Shown: positions 34,941-43,415 of the stretch, piece by piece | Position numbering within the stretch: position 1 is the stretch's first letter | Layout: the number at the start of each line of letters is the position of its first letter | Assembly: GCA_017303935.1 (NCBI GenBank) | Contig: JAFLBD010000002.1 | Coordinates: 887,441 to 951,440 of the forward strand | Reading direction: 5' to 3' | DNA length: 64,000 nucleotides | Source: Armatimonadota bacterium | Lineage (GTDB): Bacteria; Armatimonadota; Fimbriimonadia; Fimbriimonadales; Fimbriimonadaceae | Translations under genes and position numbers: made by a program | The notes under the pieces: generated by a model | What the model saw: only the letters and a program-made list of their open reading frames with translations | Databases searched by the model: none | Told to the model about the DNA's origin: nothing

Positions 34941-35283
34941 CCTCGGTGCGGCGATAGCTGGGAAGTGAGAAGAGAAGAGAAGAGTAGCCTCAAATCTTTG
35001 CCTAGGTGAGGAAATAGCTGGGAAACGAGAAGAGCAGGGCAGAGTTGCCCTAAAGGCATTGACTCGGTGCGGCAATTGGTGGCAAAAAGAAAAAAAGTGC
35101 AGCCCTCAAGGCGTAACCTCGGTGAGGCGATAGCTGGGAAAAGGGAAGAAGCTGCGGCCCTTAAGGCATTGCCTCAGTGCGGCCATTGGTAGCCAATGAG
35201 AGGAGGAATGCAGAGTAGAGCGTTGCCTCGTTACGGCGAGCAGGAGTAAGGTCAAAAGCAAATAGCCCTCGACCGCTACGGCG
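34941..35283. repeat. Degenerate tandem repeats, 54-61 bp units, about six copies
   Basis: Units begin at 34941, 35001, 35062, 35117, 35172 and 35226. Each starts with a version of CCTCGGTGCGGCGATAGC, continues TGGGAA and a purine-rich middle (GAGAAGAG), and most end near GCCCTCAAGGCATTG. Units 1, 2 and 4 have GATAGCTGGGAA; units 3 and 5 have the alternative ATTGGTGGCAA. The last copy is the most decayed. There is no conserved-repeat/unique-spacer structure as in CRISPR, and reading frames through it encode only repeat-derived peptides. Confidence 0.75.
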
Positions 35284-35349
35284 GAATCAGTCACAGCGGG
35301 CCTCAAGGCGAAAGTAGTCGCCAAAGGCAAAAATGGTGCGAAGTGGAGG

Positions 35350-35435
35350 TGGTGCCCAGGGTGGGACTCGAACCCACACGGTATTGCTACCAAAGGATTT
35401 TAAGTCCTCTGCGTCTACCATTCCGCCACCCGGGC
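35350..35435 (-). tRNA. tRNA-Leu (anticodon UAA)
   Basis: Class II tRNA: acceptor GCCCGGG/CCTGGGC with one G-T pair, discriminator A, encoded CCA, D arm GTGGCGGAATGGTAGACGC, anticodon stem AGGAC-type with loop containing TAA, a variable arm, and T arm GGGTTCGAGTCCC. Reads UUA (and UUG by wobble). Confidence 0.96.
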
Positions 35436-35448
35436 AACAGCAAAATCT

Positions 35449-35479
35449 AGTATACCGGCGGGCACAAAACCAGGCTCAA
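35449..35479 (-). promoter_or_regulatory. Promoter of tRNA-Leu
   Basis: On the minus strand TTGAGC (-35) and TATACT (-10) are separated by 19 bases, with the tRNA starting 13 bases after the -10 box. The spacer is slightly long. Confidence 0.5.
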
Positions 35480-35500
35480 ACCATCACGATCATTTAGGGC

Positions 35501-35530
35501 TTGCAAACAGCGGCAAAGATCGAACATAAT
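35501..35530 (+). promoter_or_regulatory. Promoter of rpmG-rpmF
   Basis: TTGCAA and CATAAT with 18 bases between them, 50 bases before the rpmG start. A good sigma-70 type match, divergent from the tRNA-Leu promoter. Confidence 0.6.
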
Positions 35531-35579
35531 CTTGGGGCAATCCCACCGTACACGACTGGTGTAACAGCAGGAAGAAATC

Positions 35580-35750
35580 ATGGCCAAGAAGAAAGGCGAA
35601 AAGCGCGAAATTATCCGGGTCGTTTGTACCGAAGATACGAAAACGTATTACACGACCACCAAGAACAAGCAGAACACACCAGAGCGACTTGAACTCAAAA
35701 AGTACAACCCGAATCTCCGAAAGGTGACCTTGTTCCGGGAGAAGAAGTAA
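35580..35750 (+). CDS. rpmG: 50S ribosomal protein L33 (bL33)
   Basis: 56 residues, typical length and content: [20 protein letters not shown], then [22 protein letters not shown] and [11 protein letters not shown]. It has a single cysteine, so it is the zinc-free (C-minus) form of bL33. An AGGAAG ribosome site lies 4 bases before the ATG. rpmF starts one base after its stop. Confidence 0.97.
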   Translation: MAKKKGEKREIIRVVCTEDTKTYYTTTKNKQNTPERLELKKYNPNLRKVTLFREKK

Positions 35751-35751
35751 C

Positions 35752-35940
35752 ATGCCGAATCCAAAACGACGTCATAGCCACCAGCGCACCGCAAAGCGCC
35801 GAACAAACTACATCGCAGTCCTCCCAGAGATCGATGTTAACAAGACTCAGGGAGGGGAAGCGTTCAAGCTGCGACACCACGCCACTCCAGAAGGGTATTA
35901 CAAGGGTCGCAAGCTTCCTGGCTTCAAAGACGCCCAGTAA
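35752..35940 (+). CDS. rpmF: 50S ribosomal protein L32 (bL32), zinc-free form
   Basis: 62 residues. PNPKRRHSHQRTAKRRTNY at the N-terminus and LRHHATPEGYYKGRKL at the end identify bL32. The two CxxC pairs of the zinc ribbon are absent, as in E. coli L32. Paired with rpmG in a two-gene operon ended by a strong terminator. Confidence 0.95.
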   Translation: MPNPKRRHSHQRTAKRRTNYIAVLPEIDVNKTQGGEAFKLRHHATPEGYYKGRKLPGFKDAQ

Positions 35941-35964
35941 TTCTGCTGGAATCTTCGAATTTAG

Positions 35965-36003
35965 AACTAGCCTCGGTTTCAATGACCGAGGCTAGTTTGT
36001 TTT
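35965..36003 (+). terminator. Rho-independent terminator of rpmG-rpmF
   Basis: A 13-bp perfect stem (AACTAGCCTCGGT with its complement) with a 7-base loop, followed by TGTTTT. It lies between convergent genes and may also serve the CDF gene weakly. Confidence 0.85.
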
Positions 36004-36006
36004 GGA

Positions 36007-36933
36007 TCAAGGCTTGATCACGGGAAGGTCGCCGTGCGCCTTCTTTCGATGTTCAATTTCGTGCATAAACGGCTCAAAATGCACGCTGACGGTCGCTTGC
36101 CCTAGCGCATTGCCTAATTCACCCTCGATCTCTTCAGCAAGGTCGTGAGCCTCCACAAAGGTCAAATTATCGTCAAGGAGCACATGCAGATCAATGTAGC
36201 GATTGCTCCCCACCGTGCGCGATCGGATGGCATGGAAACCTTTGACATTCGGGTGGGATTGCAGCGTGTTCACCAAAATCTCGCGCTCTTCGGGTGGGAG
36301 GGCGCCATCCATCAACTGGTGGACAATCACTCGAAGCTGCTTGATCGCGAGGAAAACGACGAGCACCATGAGCGCGATGGCACAGATCGGGTCCAACTGT
36401 TGAATCCCGGTGAGTCGGACCAAGATCAATCCCAGCAGCACACCTAGGCTGCTAAGCGTATCGCCTTGTAGATGTTGCACTTCACCCAGCAAAGCGGTCG
36501 AACCGGTTTTCTTGCTCACCGCTAGCAAATAGCGGCTCACGATGAAGTTCGCGATCGCCGCAAAACTCATCGCCGCAAGTCCCCAATCCACCTGAATCGG
36601 TTCGGGATGTTTTAGCCGCGCGATGGCTTGGGAGACGATAAAGCCTGCCGATCCCATGATCAGCACCATCTGGAATGCGCTCATCAAGACTTCTGCGCGG
36701 CCATGACCATAGGGGTGGTCCTCATCCGGAGGCCGGGCAGAAAACCGAACGGATTGTACGACGCCAAACGCAATCAGGACGTCCACCAGCGATTGGGTGG
36801 CTTCGGCCAGTACACTGACGGAACCCGTGGCCCATCCTGCGAGCAACTTCACCACAACGACAACGCTGGTGACGCACAAAGAGATTTTTGCGGCGCGCTC
36901 AGCCTGTATTGCTAGTGGCAAATGGTTGTCCAT
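36007..36933 (-). CDS. Cation diffusion facilitator family metal transporter
   Basis: Divalent metal/proton antiporter of the inner membrane (CDF family), 308 residues, usual length. Six hydrophobic segments; the metal-site residues in helices 2 and 5 are AEATQSLVDV (Glu and Asp, in place of the HxxxD or DxxxD pair) and HLQGDTLSS (His, Asp). DEDHPYGHGRAE lies after helix 2. The cytosolic C-terminal domain (about 215-295) shows the ferredoxin-like fold (GFHAIRSRTVGSNRYIDLHVLLD...VSVHFEP). Zn, Mn or Fe are plausible cargoes. Divergent from recN with 35 bases between. Confidence 0.92.
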   Translation of the reverse strand: MDNHLPLAIQAERAAKISLCVTSVVVVVKLLAGWATGSVSVLAEATQSLVDVLIAFGVVQSVRFSARPPDEDHPYGHGRAEVLMSAFQMVLIMGSAGFIVSQAIARLKHPEPIQVDWGLAAMSFAAIANFIVSRYLLAVSKKTGSTALLGEVQHLQGDTLSSLGVLLGLILVRLTGIQQLDPICAIALMVLVVFLAIKQLRVIVHQLMDGALPPEEREILVNTLQSHPNVKGFHAIRSRTVGSNRYIDLHVLLDDNLTFVEAHDLAEEIEGELGNALGQATVSVHFEPFMHEIEHRKKAHGDLPVIKP

Positions 36934-36968
36934 CGGCGTCTCTATAGTCGTACACTTTTAAGATACCT

Positions 36969-38633
36969 ATGATCCTGGAACTGAGCGTTGAGAACATCGC
37001 GGTGATCGAAAAGGCCCAAATCGGCCTTGGTCCGGGTTTCACTGTTCTTACCGGCGAGACAGGAGCCGGTAAGTCACTGCTTGTCGATGCCATCGCACTC
37101 GCTCTTGGTGGCCGGGCCGATGCTGATCTGTTGCGGGCAGGCGCACAAAAAGGACCTGTTCACCTAGTCGCCACCATCACCAACAATCCTGCCGCCAGGG
37201 CATTGTGCGACGAACTTGGTGTTTCTCCCGAAGAAGACACCATCTTCATCGTCCGGGAGATCAGTTCCGAAGGGCGAAACGTGAGTCGCATCAACGGTAA
37301 AGCCCATCCCGTAAGTAGCGTCAAGCAGCTTGGGAGTGTGCTCGTCGACTTGCACGGTCAGCACGATCATCAAGCGTTGCTTGATCCGGTTCGGCACTTG
37401 GAATATCTCGATCTCTGGATCGGGGCACCGCTGCGACCATTGCTGGATGCTGTTGGCGCGGCCTACGACGAGTGGCACGAAACGCAAGAGAAGCTGAACA
37501 CTTTGCGAAAAGCTGGCCGAGACCGCGAGCATCGGATTGATCTCCTTTCGCACCAGGTCAGCGAGCTGAGCGAAGCCGGCTTGAGAGTGGGTGAACTTGA
37601 AGAGCTTCAGGCGCAACTAGTCAAATCCAAGCATGCCGCCGCGATTTCGGAAGCGACTTACTCAGCGATTTCTGCGCTGGACGACGAAGAAATCAGCGCT
37701 TCTGGTCGGCTAGCGGAGGCAATCACAGGACTTCATTCGGTTCAAAAGTACGATGAAGACCTCGCTGAGATCGTATCGATTTTGGAATCTGCGGAGACAC
37801 AGCTCAAAGAAGCGCTTCTCGAACTTCGGAATCACGCCGAAGAACTTGGCAGCGAATCTCAGGACGTCGAGGAAATCGCGGAAAGGCTGGACAAGGTCAA
37901 GCGAATCCTGCGGAAATATGGCGATGACGAGCAGTCGGCCCTAGATTTCTTAGCCGAGGCCGAGCAAGAACTCTCGCTGCTTTCCGATGCCGAATCGAGC
38001 GAGGTTGAACTACTTTCCCAGCTAAAGGTTCGGGAGCAAGCACTCAATGAAGCGTGCTCGAATCTCACCGAGCTTCGTACGCAGTCCGCGGCGAATTTTA
38101 GCGCGCTTGTCCAGAGCGAGATTCAGGAACTCGCCATGGCAAAAGCCAAGTTCGAGGTTGCCGTTTTGCCTTCGGCTCCGAGTCGGCTGGGCGCCGATAG
38201 TATCCAATTCATGTTCTCAGCGAACACGGGTGAGCCGATCAGAGCCTTGGACAAGATCGCCAGCGGCGGGGAAATGAGCCGCGTCATGCTCGCGCTAAAA
38301 GTCGCGCTGGCGGGGAAGGCTGGCGTGCCGACCTTGATCTTCGACGAGATCGACACCGGCTTAAGCGGATTTGCGGCTGCAGTTGTTGCCCGCAAGCTCA
38401 GCGAACTCAGCAAGCATTACCAAGTCGTGGCGATCAGCCACCTACCGCAATTGGCAGGCCGTGCGGACGTGCATTTTAAGATCGAAAAGAACGAGCGTGA
38501 AGAGCGCACGTTCACCGAGATTCGAAAGCTGGAAGGCGAGGAGCGCGTGCGCGAACTCGCACGGATGCTCGCCGGCGAAGAGATCGGAGAGATGGCTATC
38601 GCCAATGCCCGCGAACTCCTCGCCTCAACGTAG
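36969..38633 (+). CDS. recN: DNA repair protein RecN
   Basis: SMC-like ATPase for double-strand break repair; 554 residues. Walker A GETGAGKS near residue 29, SINGKAHPVS-type loop, VDLHGQHDHQALLDP (the RecN signature), two coiled-coil arms from about 160 to 360, ABC signature IASGGEMSRVMLALK, Walker B LIFDEIDTGLSG, and VVAISHLPQLAGRADVHFKIEK. Cytoplasmic. It ends 4 bases before the stop of pepF on the other strand. Confidence 0.97.
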   Translation: MILELSVENIAVIEKAQIGLGPGFTVLTGETGAGKSLLVDAIALALGGRADADLLRAGAQKGPVHLVATITNNPAARALCDELGVSPEEDTIFIVREISSEGRNVSRINGKAHPVSSVKQLGSVLVDLHGQHDHQALLDPVRHLEYLDLWIGAPLRPLLDAVGAAYDEWHETQEKLNTLRKAGRDREHRIDLLSHQVSELSEAGLRVGELEELQAQLVKSKHAAAISEATYSAISALDDEEISASGRLAEAITGLHSVQKYDEDLAEIVSILESAETQLKEALLELRNHAEELGSESQDVEEIAERLDKVKRILRKYGDDEQSALDFLAEAEQELSLLSDAESSEVELLSQLKVREQALNEACSNLTELRTQSAANFSALVQSEIQELAMAKAKFEVAVLPSAPSRLGADSIQFMFSANTGEPIRALDKIASGGEMSRVMLALKVALAGKAGVPTLIFDEIDTGLSGFAAAVVARKLSELSKHYQVVAISHLPQLAGRADVHFKIEKNEREERTFTEIRKLEGEERVRELARMLAGEEIGEMAIANARELLAST

Positions 38634-38637
38634 ATCC

Positions 38638-40446
38638 TTAGTTAGACTTTTGCGCCCAGAGCTCTTCAAACCGCGTGATCAGCGATTCGATTACCGCAAA
38701 GCCGCCGTTCCAGAACTCTTCTTGTCGAAGGTCAACGCCGACGATTTCCATTAGCTCCTTAGGCGACTTTGAGCCTCCGAGAGTCAGCATCTGAATGTAC
38801 TTGTCTTGGAAGCTTGGTCCTTCTTTGGCCGCCATTTGGTAAAGCGACATCGTCAGAAGCTCACCAAAAGAGTACGCGTAGACATAAAACGGTGCGAAGA
38901 TGAAGTGGCCGATGTAGCTCCACCAATCTTTGTGTTGTGGCTCCATTTTCACGCTGTCGCCAAACATTCCTTGCAGCTCTTCTTGCCACAGCTCGCCGAA
39001 TTCCTCGCCGCTGAGTTCGCCCTCGGTGCGGCGCATTTCGTGGCACTTTTGTTCGAATCGGAACATTGCTGCCTGCCGGAACACTGAGGCGAAAATGCCT
39101 TCAATCTTCTCTGCATAGAGCGCGAGTTGATCGTTTGTTTGCGCCTCGGAAACCAACCGTTCAAAGACGAGTTGCTCTCCAAAAATTGACGCGAGTTCCG
39201 CCAGCGGCAACGAACCGTGGAAGTTGAAGTACGACTGTGCTCGGCTGAGCGATGCATGAACGCCGTGTCCTAGTTCGTGCGCCAACGTCATGACATTGTC
39301 CATCTTGTTTAGATAGCTGAGCATGATTACGGGGTGCAGATCTGGGGTGATGTAGCTGCAGAATGCGCCTCCAGTCTTGCCTTGCCGTGGTTCAGCATCG
39401 ATCCATCCCTTGTCGAAGAATTCAGATGCCCTCGCACCAATCTCTGGGCTAAACGCATTGAACGCATCCAGCACCATCTTTCGAGCAGAATCCCAATCGA
39501 TCTGTTCTTCGCTCTCGAACAACGGCGCATACCGATCGATGTGGGTCAGTTCTGGCAGTCCAAGGATCTGGCGCTTGACTCGGTAATACCGAGCGACAAG
39601 CTCCTCATTCTTCTTGCAGAGCCGCATGACGAGGTCGACCGTCTCTTTGTCCAACTCGTTTGCCATATGGCGGCTGTGCTCGGCGTATGGCCTTGTGCGC
39701 AACTTGTCTTCGACGCGCTTGTCCAGCAGAACATTGTTGTAGATGTAAGTTAGAACGTGATTCAGCTCCTGTAGTCCCTTTGAGAATCCATCCGCCGCAG
39801 CACTTCGGACATCGCGGTTGGCGTCTCGGAGTTTGGCGAGAATCGAACTCTCGCTCATCAATTCTGTCTCGCCAGTTTTCGGGTTGACGAATTCGAACTG
39901 CTTGTTTGCGAGAACCTCGTCGTGGAGTCGTACCCAGGCGCGGATTCCGGTGTTCGCGGTTTCTTCCAGGATCACCTCTTCCTTTTCTGTGAGCATAAAC
40001 GGTGTGGCCTCTCGGACTCGCTGCAGGAAGTGGTGGTACTTGGCGAGAATTGGATCTGCCAACAGGGCGTCAAACTTGTCCTTAGGAATCGCCTGGAGTT
40101 CCAAGTTACAGAAGATCAACTTGACTTGAACTTCCGATTCCTTCTCGCTCTGAGCTTGCATGAACGCGGTGATTTCCGGATTGTCTGCTTCAACCGCAAA
40201 CATTAGGCTCGCAAACGAACCTGGCTTGGCCATTTGCATGTAAAGGTCTTCGAGTTCAGCAATCGCCGCCAGCAGTCCGTTTGAATCGAGGCTGGCCAGC
40301 TTTCCGCGATATTTGGCATCAAAATCATCAGCTCGCTTTTGTACTTCTGCCCAAGTCTGATCGATCTTTGGGTCATCCATCGAAGAGAAAAGGGCGTTCA
40401 GATTCCAGCGAACCTGTGGGGGAGCGATCTCGTTTGCGGTGCTCAT
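38638..40446 (-). CDS. pepF: Oligoendopeptidase F family zinc metallopeptidase (M3)
   Basis: Cytosolic peptidase that cleaves short peptides; 602 residues from the ATG at 40446 (a GTG at 40473 is a weaker alternative). The zinc motif HELGH lies in MTLAHELGHGVHASLSRAQSYF, and the PepF-type N-terminal lobe and the FGDSVKMEPQHKDWWSYIGHFIFAPFYVYAYSFGELL segment are clear. The family is often co-inherited with recX or competence genes, but here the neighbours are unrelated. Confidence 0.93.
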   Translation of the reverse strand: MSTANEIAPPQVRWNLNALFSSMDDPKIDQTWAEVQKRADDFDAKYRGKLASLDSNGLLAAIAELEDLYMQMAKPGSFASLMFAVEADNPEITAFMQAQSEKESEVQVKLIFCNLELQAIPKDKFDALLADPILAKYHHFLQRVREATPFMLTEKEEVILEETANTGIRAWVRLHDEVLANKQFEFVNPKTGETELMSESSILAKLRDANRDVRSAAADGFSKGLQELNHVLTYIYNNVLLDKRVEDKLRTRPYAEHSRHMANELDKETVDLVMRLCKKNEELVARYYRVKRQILGLPELTHIDRYAPLFESEEQIDWDSARKMVLDAFNAFSPEIGARASEFFDKGWIDAEPRQGKTGGAFCSYITPDLHPVIMLSYLNKMDNVMTLAHELGHGVHASLSRAQSYFNFHGSLPLAELASIFGEQLVFERLVSEAQTNDQLALYAEKIEGIFASVFRQAAMFRFEQKCHEMRRTEGELSGEEFGELWQEELQGMFGDSVKMEPQHKDWWSYIGHFIFAPFYVYAYSFGELLTMSLYQMAAKEGPSFQDKYIQMLTLGGSKSPKELMEIVGVDLRQEEFWNGGFAVIESLITRFEELWAQKSN

Positions 40447-40544
40447 ACCCTTATTTTGAACCAAAATCGGCACAAATCACCTAAAGTTGTGATAACGATA
40501 TAGTTACTTGATTCCGAAAATATGGAATGTACTAGGTACTGACC

Positions 40545-40886
40545 ATGCGAAATCGCCGAGCTTTTACATTAGTTGAGATAATGATTGTCGTTCTCATTAT
40601 CGGAATCTTGCTCGCGGTCGCTACTCCACAGTGGATCAAAGCTCGAGAAACCTCGCGAACGAAATCGTGCCTGAAGAACCTTCAGACGATTGAATCGGCT
40701 AAGACCAATTGGGCATTAGAGTACAAAATGCCAGAAACCTCGACGCCTACCGAAGGAGATATCGCACCGGAATTTGTCAAAGGCGCAATGCCCCTTTGCC
40801 CGAGCAGTGGAACCTATACAATCGGAGCAGTGAACGACGAACCCTCATGTTCGGTCCACGGCGTTCCTTCCGCGCTTATCCCGTAG
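40545..40886 (+). CDS. Short type IV pilin-like protein
   Basis: A 113-residue prepilin: RNRRAFTLVEIMIVVLIIGILLAVATPQW with the Phe at +1 and Glu at +5 of the mature protein, the classical class III signal for a prepilin peptidase. The soluble part has two cysteine positions (KSCLKNL, PLCPSSGTY and SCSVHG), like small pseudopilins of the GspG/PilA kind. It stands alone between pepF (divergent) and the permease (convergent, 2 bases away). Confidence 0.88.
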   Translation: MRNRRAFTLVEIMIVVLIIGILLAVATPQWIKARETSRTKSCLKNLQTIESAKTNWALEYKMPETSTPTEGDIAPEFVKGAMPLCPSSGTYTIGAVNDEPSCSVHGVPSALIP

Positions 40887-40888
40887 AC

Positions 40889-42097
40889 TCACTCAGAGCG
40901 GAGTGCATCGACCGGGTCCTTTCTAGCCGCATGGCTGGCAGGGATCAATCCAAACACGGTACCGATTAGCGTCGAGACTCCAATGCTGAAGGCGACCAGA
41001 CCGAGACTGATTTCAGGCTTGATCACCGTGTATTGGGTCAGGATCGCCGACACCGTGTAAGAAATCGCCAGTCCAACCGCGCCTCCAGCCAGCGCAAGCA
41101 AGATCGCTTCAAACAGGAATTGGAAGAAGAGGTCCTTTCGGGTGGCACCGGTAGTCTTCCGCACTCCGATCTCTTTCGAGCGTTCATTGACGCTCATCAG
41201 CATCACCGTCATGATGCCGACTCCCCCCACGAAGAGCGCGATACCTGTCAACCCCGAAACCAAATAGGTCAGGATTTTCATCATGCGATAGATAAGCCCG
41301 AGCAGTTGCTCTTGGGTCAGAACGCTGTATTGCTGATAGTCGAGCTGCTTGCCAAGCGTGGATTCAATCGCCGGAACGAGTTGTTTCGGATCGGCCTCAG
41401 GGGCGGTCTGCACCATGATTCGATCTACCTGAGCATTCGAGTTCTTCTGCTTAAAGCTCTCCCACGGAATGTAGAGCACATTTTGAAAGCTCGCCATGCT
41501 GAAGAGGCTATTTTCCGCGCTCTTGTCTTCTGTCACGCCGATAATCTCGTACGACTGACCGTTGACGAGCACTGATTTGCCGATCGCCTTCTTATCCGGG
41601 AATAGCTCATCGGCGGCGATGCTGCCGATCACGCAAATGGGTTGATTTCCATCCGTTGTCGCATACAATCTGCCTTCGCGCAGCTTGACTTCATGCATCG
41701 AAAACCAGGATTGCTGTGCGGCAATCACCACCGGATACGACTCTTTCTTGCCGTATCTAACTCCGCCACCGACAAAGGTCAAAAGCGAGGTGTCGATGAC
41801 GCCTGATATGGACTTCAGTGAAGCCGCATTCTCTTTGGTGAGATAGCTCTGGCCTCCAAGATTTGGATTGAAGCTGAATGCACTCGGATCAACTCGTGCT
41901 GGGAGGACGATCACGACGTTGACTCCGAGGGACTTGATCTGCCCTGCGATGTCCGTCTGCACTCCGCGTCCGACTCCGATTAGCAAGGTGATCGCAACAA
42001 CGGCAACCATGATTCCGGTGGCGGTGAGCGTGGCACGCTGCCACTGTTCTCGTAGCCCGCGCGCTGCCTCGGCCAAATTGATCCACGCTCGCTTCAC
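40889..42097 (-). CDS. MacB-type ABC transporter permease (FtsX family), orphan
   Basis: A 402-residue mechanotransmission-type permease: one N-terminal helix (LTATGIMVAVVAITLLIGVGRG), a periplasmic MacB_PCD domain of about 220 residues with the GRLY/CVIGSIAADELFP segment, and three C-terminal helices including the conserved MSVNERSKEIGVRKTTGATRKDLFFQFLFEA. The GTG at 42097 is preferred because the longer frame starts inside the terminator of the gene upstream. No ATPase gene is adjacent, so the partner must be encoded elsewhere. Confidence 0.88.
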   Translation of the reverse strand: MKRAWINLAEAARGLREQWQRATLTATGIMVAVVAITLLIGVGRGVQTDIAGQIKSLGVNVVIVLPARVDPSAFSFNPNLGGQSYLTKENAASLKSISGVIDTSLLTFVGGGVRYGKKESYPVVIAAQQSWFSMHEVKLREGRLYATTDGNQPICVIGSIAADELFPDKKAIGKSVLVNGQSYEIIGVTEDKSAENSLFSMASFQNVLYIPWESFKQKNSNAQVDRIMVQTAPEADPKQLVPAIESTLGKQLDYQQYSVLTQEQLLGLIYRMMKILTYLVSGLTGIALFVGGVGIMTVMLMSVNERSKEIGVRKTTGATRKDLFFQFLFEAILLALAGGAVGLAISYTVSAILTQYTVIKPEISLGLVAFSIGVSTLIGTVFGLIPASHAARKDPVDALRSE

Positions 42098-42137
42098 GTT
42101 GAGGTTCAACGTTGATTTGCAGGAGTTAGTTGCCAAC

Positions 42138-42176
42138 AAAAAAATAACACCCCGAAGCAGAGCTTCGAGGTGTTAT
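42138..42176 (-). terminator. Terminator after the prepilin-lipoprotein module A
   Basis: On the minus strand a stem ATAACACC-x-CGAAGC with its complement (one mismatch, 3-base loop) is followed by seven Ts. It lies 18 bases after the small lipoprotein stop. Confidence 0.85.
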
Positions 42177-42193
42177 CAATCGAACAAGTGAGT

Positions 42194-42406
42194 TTAGTTG
42201 CCTGACTTCGATTCAACGCCGGATGGCGCTTCAGTGCTACCTTCAGCTGGCAGACCACCGATAACAGGCTTTGGATCTTCTTGACCCTCAGCAAGAGGTG
42301 CTGGTTTTGTATCCTTGGAGGAGTACTCAGACGAACTTTCGCCGCCTTGGCATCCCGCCATTAACATTCCCGCGAGAAGAACCAAACCAAAAAGAACCTT
42401 CTTCAT
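42194..42406 (-). CDS. Small lipoprotein (module A)
   Basis: 70 residues: a lipoprotein signal [19 protein letters not shown] with lipobox MAGC, then 50 residues of polar Ser/Glu/Pro/Gly sequence without structure. The gene overlaps the prepilin stop by one base, so translation is coupled. It mirrors the small lipoprotein at 46933-47103, which also follows a prepilin gene. Confidence 0.8.
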   Translation of the reverse strand: MKKVLFGLVLLAGMLMAGCQGGESSSEYSSKDTKPAPLAEGQEDPKPVIGGLPAEGSTEAPSGVESKSGN

Positions 42407-43359
42407 TATTCGGCACCTGCCCGCACGTACTGCGACCAGAGCGAGCCGTTGACATCAGCAGGGCCCATCACGGTCATGAAGTCGAGGTACTTCGCGTGGC
42501 CGTCAGCCATAACGCAGTGCAAGTAACCCGAGTCGATTGGCACAACACCCTTACCTGGGCAGCTCAATCGCGCATAGTTGATGTATGGGCTTGGGCTGCG
42601 TCGGCATCGCATGTCGTGTCGACCAATTGGACCGAGTGTGACGTTACGAACGTCATCGTAGGAGGCCAAATAATAGTTGAAGGTGTTGTTGATAACCGTC
42701 GCACCGCCAGATGCGCCGAGGTAAACGCCCCACCATTCTGGTCCGGTTGCTTCGGTGATCATCGCAGTCTTGGATGGGTTTCCAACATCGCTACTAGAAG
42801 CCGAAGGTGCTCCACTCTGTGCAAACACTGGAGTGTAACCGTTGTCAGGGAATGCACCCAACAAGCCGTTCCACTTCACTGCTCGGCTCCAGTAATAGCT
42901 ATCCGAGAAGTTCTGAACACCAAAAATCTGTCCGCGTGGCGGAATACCGTAGTTGATGTACAAGTGCTTTCGGGCTGGGCTTGGGTTGTTGTACGGAGTG
43001 AACGCGTAGCAGAAGAACAGATCTCGAGTCTTGATGTACGGCCGTACAGTGTCGTGCCAAGACAACACCGAGTAGTTGCCCGCCGTGTTGCGATAGAAAA
43101 CTTCGTCGTTGGTGAACGTAGATCGCACAAAAGCGAGAGGGAAGAGGTCATCGTTATCGGCCTGGTAGGCGATGTTGGCGATGCCCAATTGCTTCATTTG
43201 AGAAAGTTCAGCAACCCGTCGTGCCTGTTCTCGAGCACGGGCAAACACTGGGAAGAGAATTGCAGCCAAGATCGCAATGATAGCAATCACGACCAAAAGC
43301 TCGATCAGCGTGAAGCCAAACCTCCTATTAGATTTAGGATTTACATGGAAAAATGCCAT
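42406..43359 (-). CDS. Large prepilin-like protein (DUF1559-type fold), module A
   Basis: 317 residues from the ATG at 43359. A class III signal ([33 protein letters not shown]) is followed by a long exported domain of beta-rich sequence with a repeated pattern shared with the second prepilin: [23 protein letters not shown] and [10 protein letters not shown]. The C-terminus has [12 protein letters not shown], the H-X9-DG-type motif after which such major pilin proteins are named. Thought to form pili or pseudopili; the role is inferred. Its gene follows nuoF with a 56-base spacer. Confidence 0.85.
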   Translation of the reverse strand: MAFFHVNPKSNRRFGFTLIELLVVIAIIAILAAILFPVFARAREQARRVAELSQMKQLGIANIAYQADNDDLFPLAFVRSTFTNDEVFYRNTAGNYSVLSWHDTVRPYIKTRDLFFCYAFTPYNNPSPARKHLYINYGIPPRGQIFGVQNFSDSYYWSRAVKWNGLLGAFPDNGYTPVFAQSGAPSASSSDVGNPSKTAMITEATGPEWWGVYLGASGGATVINNTFNYYLASYDDVRNVTLGPIGRHDMRCRRSPSPYINYARLSCPGKGVVPIDSGYLHCVMADGHAKYLDFMTVMGPADVNGSLWSQYVRAGAE

Positions 43360-43415
43360 ACGACATTTTAACAATAAAATCTGCAAACGTACGGGGAAAT
43401 CAGAACTTTTTTTGA

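Noticed and set aside
34941..35283. CRISPR array
   Set aside because: Similarity extends across the whole unit rather than a fixed repeat with unrelated spacers, and no cas gene is present.
34769..35393. Minus-strand frames of 66 to 96 codons over the tandem repeats and tRNA-Leu
   Set aside because: They run through a tRNA gene and repeat units and have no start signals or family likeness.
42271..43371. 366-codon plus-strand frame opposite the prepilin
   Set aside because: It is antisense to a gene with a clear prepilin signal and has no recognisable domain.
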